Below, in pieces: positions 1-4,759 of a DNA stretch of 5,302 nucleotides. Made by a program: the position numbers and the translations under genes. Origin of the DNA: JBDKTH01 sp964558295 (GTDB lineage Bacteria; Planctomycetota; Planctomycetia; Pirellulales; Thermoguttaceae). Numbering within the stretch: the first letter of the stretch is position 1; the number at the start of each line of letters is the position of its first letter. A model generated the notes under the pieces. The model did no database searches. It saw only the letters and a program-made list of their open reading frames with translations, and was not told the DNA's origin. The stretch is taken from NCBI GenBank assembly GCA_964558295.1, contig CAZLDQ010000312.1:1-5302 (forward strand), given 5' to 3'.

Positions 1-181
1 CCTTGATGCGGTCCTGATAGGCTGCGTCTGTTGTCGAAGACGTGCAGCCATGAAAGCCGGATAGCTTGGCATTGATAATGTAGGTCGGCACACCGGTCAG
101 GTCGGGAGCGATCTGGGGAGCCAGGTCGGCAAGCCAATCCTGCATTCCGCGGATCGTCGTGGGAACGCCGGGGAGGCTCAT
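1..181 (-). CDS. Hypothetical protein, C-terminus cut by window edge
   Basis: An open frame of 60 codons starts with ATG at 181 and is uninterrupted to the left edge, so only the N-terminus is seen. It begins MSLPGVPTTIRGMQDWLADL and later contains a GFHGCTSS stretch. The start is well supported. An AGGAG Shine-Dalgarno (190-194) sits 8 nt upstream, inside the preceding gene. The ATG overlaps that gene's TGA as ATGA, a layout typical of translational coupling, so the two proteins are probably made together. I do not recognise the family, and no signal peptide or membrane segment is seen in the visible part. The partner is a winged-helix protein, so a linked regulatory or defence role is possible but not shown. 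Existence as a gene is fairly certain; function is unknown. Confidence 0.75.
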   Translation of the reverse strand, partial: MSLPGVPTTIRGMQDWLADLAPQIAPDLTGVPTYIINAKLSGFHGCTSSTTDAAYQDRIK

Positions 182-546
182 CGGGCGGGCTCCTGGTTGG
201 CTGCCAGCAGTTGCCGGGCGATCTGCTCGCCTTCGGGGGTGAGCTTGATATGCGTCGTGCGGCCCGTCCCCCAACGGCTGGAACGAACGATCAGTCCTTG
301 CTCTTCCATGAGCCGGAGCGTCCTGGAGGTACTGGCCGAATCCGAGGGCGTCGGGCTCCTGCCCATGATGGCTTGGTAGTCCCACGCCACGCCGATCCGC
401 GTTAACAACCGCCGCTCTTCCCAGGCGCGGCCGATTGCTACGCGGTCGACGTTGGGGCCAAGGCGGTTGATTTCGCGGTCGCGGATCGCCTCAGCCTTCT
501 GGAGGGTCTCGGTCAGGATCTTCTTAACGGCTGTGGTCATTCGCAT
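178..546 (-). CDS. Winged-helix (MarR-like) DNA-binding protein
   Basis: A 122-aa protein. Residues 1-50 are charged and helical. Residues about 55-112 read as a winged helix: a helix containing SPTPSDSASTSRTLRLMEEQ (64-83) that looks like the recognition segment, then a wing from GLIVRSSRWGTGRTTHIKLT (84-103) and a closing helix EGEQIARQLL. The pattern of a recognition helix, EEQGLI, a basic wing and LTPEGE is typical of MarR/PadR-like regulators, so DNA binding is likely. The ligand and target are unknown. I chose ATG at 546 because an AAAGG lies about 11 nt upstream; ATG at 540 is possible but lies further from it. The stop overlaps the start of the next gene by 4 bp. An imperfect inverted repeat at 575-599 lies upstream and could be its operator. 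It may control the element's switch or just this small operon. Confidence 0.8.
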   Translation of the reverse strand: MRMTTAVKKILTETLQKAEAIRDREINRLGPNVDRVAIGRAWEERRLLTRIGVAWDYQAIMGRSPTPSDSASTSRTLRLMEEQGLIVRSSRWGTGRTTHIKLTPEGEQIARQLLAANQEPAR

Positions 547-574
547 GGGCGGTTAAACCTTTGTGTTATGAAAG

Positions 575-599
575 TGAGTCAGTCTCATATCTGAACTCA
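575..599. promoter_or_regulatory. Imperfect inverted repeat upstream of the winged-helix gene
   Basis: TGAGTCAG (575-582) and CTGAACTCA (591-599) are complementary apart from one extra A, separated by an 8-nt AT-leaning spacer. The pair lies in the 63-bp gap (547-609) between the 111-aa gene and the winged-helix gene, about 30-50 nt upstream of the latter's ATG. This is where an operator or promoter-proximal element would sit. No convincing -35/-10 pair was found. The role is inferred from position and symmetry only, and such a short imperfect repeat could be chance. Confidence 0.3.
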
Positions 600-609
600 T
601 CCCGCTGCC

Positions 610-945
610 CTACCTGGACGAAACCGCAGCGGAGGACCCCGACCGAGGGGTATACCCATCTGCTTGGTGCCGGGCGTCGTCCGCTTCCCACGAGTCGGTC
701 GGCGGTTGCCAACTGCCGTTGCCGGTCGTGTAGACCTTCTGGAGGTGATCGCGTGCCACCTGGTAGTGCTCCTTACGCCGGAGCTTCGCGTTGTCACCGA
801 GCGGTCCGACCAGCCGAGTAAGCGCCGCCGTGATCGTCGCCCACTCCCCGTGCTTCGCGTTGTGGTAGCTGCGTCTGGCATCCTCGGCCAGTTGGAGTAG
901 GTCACGCTCGATGCGGGTCATTGCGTGCCAAGTCATCCTGCTCAT
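610..945 (-). CDS. Hypothetical protein, 111 aa
   Basis: A 111-aa protein of unknown function. The ATG at 945 has an excellent Shine-Dalgarno (AGAGGAG, 953-959) 7 nt upstream, which decides the start over the internal Met at residues 4 and 9. Residues 10-75 are predicted by eye to be helical and charged (TRIERDLLQLAEDARRSYHN, then LRRKEHYQVARDHLQKVY). The last 35 residues are polar and low in hydrophobics, probably disordered. No catalytic motif, signal peptide or membrane helix is visible. It is the first gene after the candidate origin and is transcribed in the same direction as the primase gene, so a part in replication, copy control or another accessory function of the element is possible. 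Overlapping frames on both strands here are shadows of it. Confidence 0.65.
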   Translation of the reverse strand: MSRMTWHAMTRIERDLLQLAEDARRSYHNAKHGEWATITAALTRLVGPLGDNAKLRRKEHYQVARDHLQKVYTTGNGSWQPPTDSWEADDARHQADGYTPRSGSSAAVSSR

Positions 946-979
946 TCAAACGCTCCTCTGTTTACTTCCGTGCGGCCAC

Positions 980-1037
980 TGGGACGGGGACTGCCTGCAA
1001 GCGGTGAGATAGCGGGGACCAGCAGTGGGACTGGGAC
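980..1037 (+). repeat. Left iteron set, 6-bp TGGGAC/GGGGAC units
   Basis: Six-bp units occur as a back-to-back pair TGGGAC-GGGGAC (980-991), a single GGGGAC (1014-1019) and a back-to-back pair TGGGAC-TGGGAC (1026-1037). The next six bases, GGGGGC, continue the pattern in degenerate form. Within the group at 1014-1037 the units keep a 6-bp register. All have the same orientation, opposite to the set on the other side of the TA core. Confidence 0.55.
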
Positions 1038-1071
1038 GGGGGCTATATATATAGCCCCCCGTCCCACTGCT
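1021..1071. repeat. Long inverted repeat with alternating TA centre
   Basis: AGCAGTGGGAC (1021-1031) is a perfect inverted match of GTCCCACTGCT (1061-1071). Inside it, 1038-1059 is a perfect 22-bp palindrome: GGGGGC, ten alternating T/A bases, GCCCCC. The region can form a cruciform or a strong single-strand hairpin. No T-tract follows on the minus strand, so it does not look like a simple intrinsic terminator, although it could still slow transcription leaving the primase gene. As single-stranded DNA it could serve as a priming hairpin. Confidence 0.75.
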
Positions 1072-1121
1072 TGGTCACTGGCGGGAAGCTCCCATCCCAC
1101 TGCTTTTGTCCCACTGGTCCC
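1062..1121 (-). repeat. Right iteron set, TCCCACTG(CTT) direct repeats
   Basis: TCCCACTG occurs at 1062-1069, 1095-1102 and 1109-1116. The first two copies extend to a perfect 11-bp direct repeat TCCCACTGCTT with starts 33 bp apart, which is three helical turns. A partial GTCCC follows at 1117-1121. The reverse complement CAGTGGGA appears on the other side of the TA core at 1023-1030. The set ends four bases before the primase-helicase stop codon. Confidence 0.6.
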
Positions 1122-1125
1122 GTAG

Positions 1126-3381
1126 CTACGCATGGGTGGTACCCTCATACGCCAATTTGTAGCCATCGTAAGGGGTTCTGCGGTTTCCCTTAGTGATCTC
1201 GCATTGCGTTACCGTGCCGTCCTCAAGAAGGGAAGCCATCGCCTTGGTGAAGTCGCCGCCGCTCAATCCGGCTGCATCCCTAATTGCTCTCGATGTCTCG
1301 CCGGTTGGGTGCCGAAGCATCGCCCGGACGATCTTGCTCCGGTGCTGGTCGAGCCGCCTCTGCCTAGCCTCTTCCTTCTCCCGCTCCCTCGATTGCTGCT
1401 GCCGGTCTCGCATGGCCTGACGGGCCTCGTCCGCGTTGTTGACCTGAACGTCCCAGAACCGACCCCCAGGTGTCGCCCGGGTGCCCTCGTTGATGTCCAA
1501 GGCCCAGCAGCCTCCGTGACCGGCAGACCCGCCAGAGACGAGCCACAGACGATGCTCACCGGTCCCAGGCTCATACTTCTCTCGCCGTGAGACCATCAGC
1601 CACTGCCGAGCCCATTCCTGGCTGCCGGCCCACGCGATGTCCTCCAGCTCCGGAGGATCGTTGGGGTTGACGATGTTCTTGCGAGTGTGGTGACAGAGGA
1701 TTAGATTCGCTCCGGCGTCCTTGCAAACCCGCGTGAGATTGCGCAAGACCTTCCCGACGGCAAACAGACTCGCCGCATCGACGGAATCGTCTAGAGCGAG
1801 ATAAAACGGATCGATAGCCACCAAGCCTAGTTCATATTCCTTGATCCACTCAGCCAGGGCATCGAGGTGCCGGAGGTCGGTGAGGATGGGGATATCATCG
1901 GTAACCACGAGACCGCCGATGCCGGCGGGATCGATCCCCGCCGCGTTGGAAACACGAATGACGGTCTCCTGAAGCGTTGGCAAGCCGCTTTCGCCGGTCA
2001 TCAGGCCAACCCGTGCAGCCTCATTCGTCTTGAAGTATCCAAGGAAACTCCCGGCCATTGCTAAGGAAATCACCAAGTCGACAAGCAGGCTTGTCTTGAG
2101 GGTCTTTTTCGAGCCAGCCAACAGCAACGGTTGGTCTGCCGCCAGGATATTGTCGATCAGATACCGCAGCTCAAACTTAGCCGCCACTAACTCGGCACAT
2201 GTCAGCGTCTTGTACTGGACAGGCTCAATCCGCGTTTCCTTCGCCTCGTCTTCGTGTGTGGGATCGTCCTGGGGCACCGGAATATCGTATTCGGGTGGTC
2301 TGTTGCTGGTGAACTGCTCCCGTCGCTGCTCCCTGCGTTCCTGCCAACCCGGCTCAACAGCATCTCGCAGGGCGTGCCAACCCTTGCCCGTGCAGGAGTC
2401 GTGCTTGCAACCGGCTGCAACTGCGCCGCTAGGGAATTGAATAATCCAGGCCGACTTGTCGGTGTGCTCTGGATTCCAGACGCAACGCTCCAAGATCCAC
2501 TTCCGCCCGACGCCTGTCCTTGAGCAGTAATCCGCGTCATATTTGACTTCGATGCCGTGCTCCTGAATCCACCGCTCAAGATCAAACGGCTGGCCATTAC
2601 CGGCCTGCCGCTGTCCAGTCGGCTTGGAGCTCGGAGCCATCGCAGCAAGAGCTTGAAGGGCTTCTCGGGGCGTTACAGTGAGACTGTCTGGGATCGAGAT
2701 GATCCGAGCCTGACGGTGCGGCCGATCGGGCGTCGGGTCGCCTTTCCCTGTGTTCGTGCCGTAGAGCTTCCAGATTCGGCCTGCGTTGTAGACTGTCTGG
2801 TCGACCGAGACCACCTTGTCGCTGAACAGTTCGCCTAAGGCCTGTAGGCATCGCTGCACAAGGACCGTCGACTCGTCATTGTTGGGTAGGTCGATCCGAA
2901 ACATCAGGTGAGCGCCGTTGCCGCTGTCGGCAAGAATTGGCTCTCGCCATCCAAGGCACTGGACAAGATATTGCCGCACCGCCTGGGCGCGGTCCAGCGC
3001 TGCCTGATGCTCGTCGTTGCTGGATGAGATACCCGACGGCCGGATCGGGTCGGCGTCGAACAGAAACCACCTGCGCTGGATGACCTCGCTGTCGGGAGTT
3101 GTAGCCAGGACTGGATCTTCGTAGCGGTTGACTCGCCGCGCTAGCAAGGCAGGGTTGATCCGGTTGGGAATGACGTACACACTGCCCACCATGCGGTTGA
3201 TCCGCACGGCGTCATCGGCGAGCTTATCCAAGTCGTCGTAATAGCCGCTGATGATCTTCTTATTGGGCCGAATGGCGCGGAGTTCGACCACGTCGCCCGG
3301 TTCGTATAACAGGTCAAGTGCCCGCCGGATCTCGGCACGATCAGCGCTCGACGTCCGTGTTGCTGCTGCTGTCGCCATCAT
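1126..3381 (-). CDS. Primase-helicase replication protein (AEP/Prim-Pol + RepA-like ATPase)
   Basis: A 751-aa protein predicted to prime and unwind DNA for replication of the element. Residues 25-235 look like an archaeo-eukaryotic-type primase: FDAD (108-111, acidic motif I), SGNGAH (153-158, His motif) and VDQTVYNAGRIWKLYG (193-208, third acidic residue D194, then basic K205). Residues 300-330 form a likely zinc site: C300, H306, C325, C330, with H327. Residues 405-600 form a RecA/RepA-like ATPase: Walker A GSKKTLKTS (423-431), Walker B LVAID (520-524) and the LILCHH motif (560-565). Residues 651-682 are a charged linker. Residues 683-745 resemble a winged helix and may bind DNA. The frame is open up to 3513, but ATG at 3381 is preferred: an AGGA lies 7 nt upstream, and the extension would overlap the 82-aa gene with low-complexity sequence. 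The Walker A glycine before Lys is replaced by Leu. A candidate origin lies just downstream. Confidence 0.88.
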   Translation of the reverse strand: MMATAAATRTSSADRAEIRRALDLLYEPGDVVELRAIRPNKKIISGYYDDLDKLADDAVRINRMVGSVYVIPNRINPALLARRVNRYEDPVLATTPDSEVIQRRWFLFDADPIRPSGISSSNDEHQAALDRAQAVRQYLVQCLGWREPILADSGNGAHLMFRIDLPNNDESTVLVQRCLQALGELFSDKVVSVDQTVYNAGRIWKLYGTNTGKGDPTPDRPHRQARIISIPDSLTVTPREALQALAAMAPSSKPTGQRQAGNGQPFDLERWIQEHGIEVKYDADYCSRTGVGRKWILERCVWNPEHTDKSAWIIQFPSGAVAAGCKHDSCTGKGWHALRDAVEPGWQERREQRREQFTSNRPPEYDIPVPQDDPTHEDEAKETRIEPVQYKTLTCAELVAAKFELRYLIDNILAADQPLLLAGSKKTLKTSLLVDLVISLAMAGSFLGYFKTNEAARVGLMTGESGLPTLQETVIRVSNAAGIDPAGIGGLVVTDDIPILTDLRHLDALAEWIKEYELGLVAIDPFYLALDDSVDAASLFAVGKVLRNLTRVCKDAGANLILCHHTRKNIVNPNDPPELEDIAWAGSQEWARQWLMVSRREKYEPGTGEHRLWLVSGGSAGHGGCWALDINEGTRATPGGRFWDVQVNNADEARQAMRDRQQQSREREKEEARQRRLDQHRSKIVRAMLRHPTGETSRAIRDAAGLSGGDFTKAMASLLEDGTVTQCEITKGNRRTPYDGYKLAYEGTTHA

Positions 3382-3409
3382 TCGCATTTCCTGCGTTTGT
3401 CGTCTACTG

Positions 3410-3658
3410 CTACCGAGCCCACGCCCACGCCACGGCGTCTTGCCAGTCGCCGGCAACCTTGCCGGGCCGCTCGCCATCGCCGAACCGGAGCCACAGCCCC
3501 AGCCTGTTGGCAACCACTCTTTGGAACTGTTGGAACGTCTGGATCTGTCCGGCGTCCAGGTCGATCGTGTGCTCCTTGCCGCCAGCGATAAACACGACGC
3601 TCAACGGTGGCGTCCGGTTGGGGTGGTGGGTGATGAGCTTTAAGGCTACTTCGTCCAT
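3410..3658 (-). CDS. Small hypothetical protein upstream of primase
   Basis: An 82-aa protein ending 28 nt before the primase-helicase start, in the same direction, so the two are probably co-transcribed. An AAGGA lies about 12 nt before the ATG at 3658, a rather long spacing. The N-terminal half has beta-like strands (LSVVFIAGGKEHTIDL, 19-34). The second half has FQQFQRVVANRLGLWLRF (42-59) and ends with WQDAVAWAWAR. A phenylalanine-rich helix followed by a W-x-x-A-V helix resembles, from memory, small proteins or domains found next to phage-type primases, so a primase accessory role is possible. This is inference; I recognise no named family. It has no membrane segment or signal peptide. Confidence 0.65.
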   Translation of the reverse strand: MDEVALKLITHHPNRTPPLSVVFIAGGKEHTIDLDAGQIQTFQQFQRVVANRLGLWLRFGDGERPGKVAGDWQDAVAWAWAR

Positions 3659-3690
3659 TTTGTCTACCGCTTCCTTGCCCCGTGATTCAG

Positions 3691-3719
3691 CCGCCGCGCC
3701 TGGGGCGTAAGCGCGGCGG
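3691..3719. repeat. GC-rich intergenic palindrome
   Basis: CCGCCGCGC (3691-3699) pairs perfectly with GCGCGGCGG (3711-3719) across an 11-nt loop containing GGGGCGTAAG. It lies in the 71-bp gap between the excisionase-like gene and the 82-aa gene. No T-run follows on the minus strand, so termination is unlikely. It could lower read-through, protect the transcript end, or be a dispersed extragenic palindrome. The loop with GCGTAAGC resembles, from memory, palindromes scattered in planctomycete genomes. Confidence 0.55.
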
Positions 3720-3729
3720 GGTTGTGTGT

Positions 3730-3948
3730 TTACCCCTCAAGCTCACCGGTGTGTGAGACGGTCCGCTTCGCAATCCATCGGTCCAAGTCGCTCAGACGAT
3801 AGCGGACGCGCCGGCCAACACGGACCATAGGCAGGTCGTACCGGCCGGTTGTCGCCCAAAGCGCGAGGGTCTGAGGGCGGACGTTCAGATACTCGGCGGC
3901 CTCTTCACGAGTGAGAAGAGGATTCGATACAAGAGAAACCGCGTTCAT
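3730..3948 (-). CDS. Excisionase/AlpA-like HTH protein
   Basis: A 72-aa protein of the HTH_17 (MerR-like, excisionase) type. LLTREEAAEYLNVRPQTLAL (11-30) is the helix-turn-helix. W31 and the RYDLPMVRVGRRVRYRLSDL segment (36-55) make the small wing, and DRWIAKR (56-62) is the closing helix. Proteins of this size and pattern act as recombination directionality factors, biasing the tyrosine integrase to excision, or as activators of element genes. The start at 3948 has GGAGG (3958-3962) 9 nt upstream, but this Shine-Dalgarno lies inside a predicted leader hairpin. It is the first gene of the replication operon, downstream of a terminator that isolates it from the integrase operon. Whether it is excisionase or transcriptional regulator cannot be told from sequence. 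Confidence 0.85.
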   Translation of the reverse strand: MNAVSLVSNPLLTREEAAEYLNVRPQTLALWATTGRYDLPMVRVGRRVRYRLSDLDRWIAKRTVSHTGELEG

Positions 3949-3957
3949 GTGATCTTG

Positions 3958-3995
3958 CCTCCACGAATTGGCGAATCAGTCAATCGACGTGGAAG
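3958..3995 (-). promoter_or_regulatory. Leader hairpin covering the SD of the excisionase-like gene
   Basis: In the minus-strand transcript, CUUCCACG (from 3995-3988) can pair with CGUGGAGG (from 3965-3958) over 8 bp with one G-U. An inner 4-bp stem, AUUG with CAAU (3984-3981 with 3970-3967), closes a 10-nt loop. The GGAGG Shine-Dalgarno, 9 nt before the ATG, is entirely inside the outer stem. Folding would limit ribosome access, keeping the protein low unless the hairpin is melted or bound. The pairing is read directly; its regulatory effect is inferred. Confidence 0.5.
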
Positions 3996-4020
3996 CAAGT
4001 ATGACCGCGAAATGAGGCTC

Positions 4021-4126
4021 GCAACCGTTGCGCAACAAAAAAACCGGCCTGAATCAGCCGGTTCTTGCGAAAATCGCGTGAGTCACGACGGGAAGAAAAA
4101 TCGCCAGCGCAACAACTTTGCAACAA
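4021..4126. repeat. GCAAC repeat cluster in the int/xis intergenic region
   Basis: GCAAC occurs at 4021-4025, 4032-4036, 4109-4113 and 4120-4124. The four form two pairs, each with starts 11 bp apart (one helical turn), on either side of the terminator. Three copies extend to GCAACAA (4032, 4109, 4120) and two to GCGCAACAA (4030-4038, 4107-4115). An inverted GTTGC at 4027-4031 makes the first pair GCAACCGTTGCGCAAC, with a 10-bp palindrome at 4027-4036. Such phased short repeats fit binding sites for an HTH regulator, excisionase or integrase arm domain. A weak -35/-10 pair for the excisionase-like gene (4019-4024 and 3998-4003, 15-bp spacing) touches the first pair. Confidence 0.5.
4037..4063 (-). 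terminator. Rho-independent terminator of the integrase operon
   Basis: On the minus strand a perfect 7-bp stem AACCGGC/GCCGGTT (4063-4057 with 4048-4042), with an 8-nt loop, runs straight into a run of seven T (4043-4037). It lies 64 nt past the stop codon of the 197-aa gene. It would separate integrase-operon transcription from the excisionase-like/primase operon. Confidence 0.85.
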
Positions 4127-4720
4127 TCACAGGTCGTTGTAGGCGATCCCCTCGGCTTCACAGTAGGCAAGAATGCTGGCAGGGTCGACGCGGCAGGCGT
4201 TTCCAGTCTTCCCGTTCGTCTTGAGGCGGCCTTTCTCTATTAGACGCGACACCTGCCATCGCCCATTCTTCGTGAAGCCAAGCCGCCTCGCTACCTCGGC
4301 TTGCCTTGGCCAGTCCGCGTCTTTTGGCTCAACTTGTGCGTCGCTATCGCCATTCACTTGAGCCTGCCTAGAAAGCGCCGCCGCTTCGATCTGCCGCAGC
4401 TCCTTGATTCCGTGAGCCCAATCGAAATCTTGCTGCTCATACCATCGCGCCCCGGAGGCCACGAGCCGAAGTTGTGGCCACACGTCGGGAAGATGTTTCG
4501 GAACTAGCTGCCCCAACTCGGAAAGTAGGTTATCGTACTGGAGGCACACGGCCGCGTATGAACGGTAACCATGCCGGGCATCACCGACGTGCCGCTCACA
4601 GCCTGGAGTGATGCGATAGTCGCGGAGGATTTCAGCGTGATTCCGGTAACGTTCTGCCATCTCCGGGTAGAAGCTGTAGAGCAGTCTCGCGCGGTCGGCG
4701 ATTTCGGTAAACACGGTCAT
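4127..4720 (-). CDS. HTH-containing protein downstream of integrase
   Basis: A 197-aa protein starting at ATG 4720, with AAGGAAAGGGG ending 6 nt upstream. This start is much better supported than reading through the assembly gap into the integrase. Residues 1-115 are helical, rich in Tyr and Arg (ADRARLLYSFYPEMAERYRN at 9-28, then CLQYDNLLSELGQLVPKHLP at 59-78), and not recognised. Residues 120-136 are a polar linker. Residues 137-190 look like an excisionase/HTH_17-type domain: RQAEVARRLGFTKNGRWQVS (139-158), RLIEKGRLKTNGKTGNACRV and DPASILAYCEAEG. It probably binds DNA and may regulate the integrase, act as a second directionality factor or assist recombination. A terminator follows. The first base of its ATG may overlap the integrase stop. 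Confidence 0.75.
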   Translation of the reverse strand: MTVFTEIADRARLLYSFYPEMAERYRNHAEILRDYRITPGCERHVGDARHGYRSYAAVCLQYDNLLSELGQLVPKHLPDVWPQLRLVASGARWYEQQDFDWAHGIKELRQIEAAALSRQAQVNGDSDAQVEPKDADWPRQAEVARRLGFTKNGRWQVSRLIEKGRLKTNGKTGNACRVDPASILAYCEAEGIAYNDL

Positions 4721-4749
4721 GGCGAGCCCCTTTCCTTGGTGTTGTCGTC

Positions 4750-4759
4750 NNNNNNNNNN
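4750..4759. other. Assembly gap of 10 N at the integrase 3' end
   Basis: Ten Ns fall just after the last readable integrase codon and 29 bases before the next gene's ATG. Ten is a common placeholder length, so the true size is unknown, and the reading frame across it cannot be trusted. The integrase stop is missing from the readable sequence unless the true length is a multiple of three, in which case the frame ends DDNTKERGSP at TGA 4719-4717. Confidence 0.95.

Larger units (their letters stand above)
977..1122. other. Candidate replication origin (iterons around a TA-rich core)
   Basis: This noncoding stretch between the primase-helicase stop (1126) and the 111-aa gene is crowded with short repeats. 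GGGAC words at 981, 987, 1015, 1027 and 1033 point one way, left of an alternating TA core (1044-1053). GTCCC words at 1061, 1108 and 1117, plus TCCC at 1095, point the other way, to its right. Opposed iteron sets flanking an AT-rich core, directly downstream of the replication initiator gene, is the plan known for SaPI-type islands. Iterons with hairpin priming sites next to primase and helicase genes also occur in RSF1010-type origins. That it is an origin is inferred from architecture and neighbours. A complex transcription terminator or a regulator-binding region is the main alternative. Confidence 0.55.

Noticed and set aside
561..821. Plus-strand reading frame opposite the 111-aa gene
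   Set aside because: Arg/Ser/Pro-rich translation typical of an antisense shadow in GC-rich DNA, with no ribosome binding site and no recognisable domain.
1043..1056. TATATATATA as a -10 promoter element for the 111-aa gene
   Set aside because: The alternating TA lies at the centre of a perfect palindrome with G/C runs on both sides, and no -35 at proper spacing was found. Origin or hairpin function fits better, though a promoter is not excluded.
977..1122. CRISPR array
   Set aside because: Repeats are 5-11 bp, unevenly spaced and in both orientations, unlike CRISPR repeat-spacer units.
1132..1590. Plus-strand 152-aa frame opposite the primase C-terminus
   Set aside because: It is antisense to the conserved ATPase/winged-helix coding region and its Leu/Pro-rich translation shows no domain.
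3382..3513. N-terminal extension of the primase-helicase to an ATG at 3513
   Set aside because: It would overlap the 82-aa gene by about 100 nt, its sequence is low-complexity (Gly/Ser/Arg-rich) and unlike a primase N-terminus, and a good AGGA at proper spacing supports ATG 3381 instead.
3251..3710. Plus-strand frames of about 130 aa opposite the primase start and the 82-aa gene
   Set aside because: They lie antisense to well-supported genes, overlap each other in two frames and encode low-complexity sequence.
4021..4126. attP/att core site
   Set aside because: Element-type genes lie on both sides in the same arrangement and no duplicated core or tRNA end is visible, so an integrated-end junction here is not supported.
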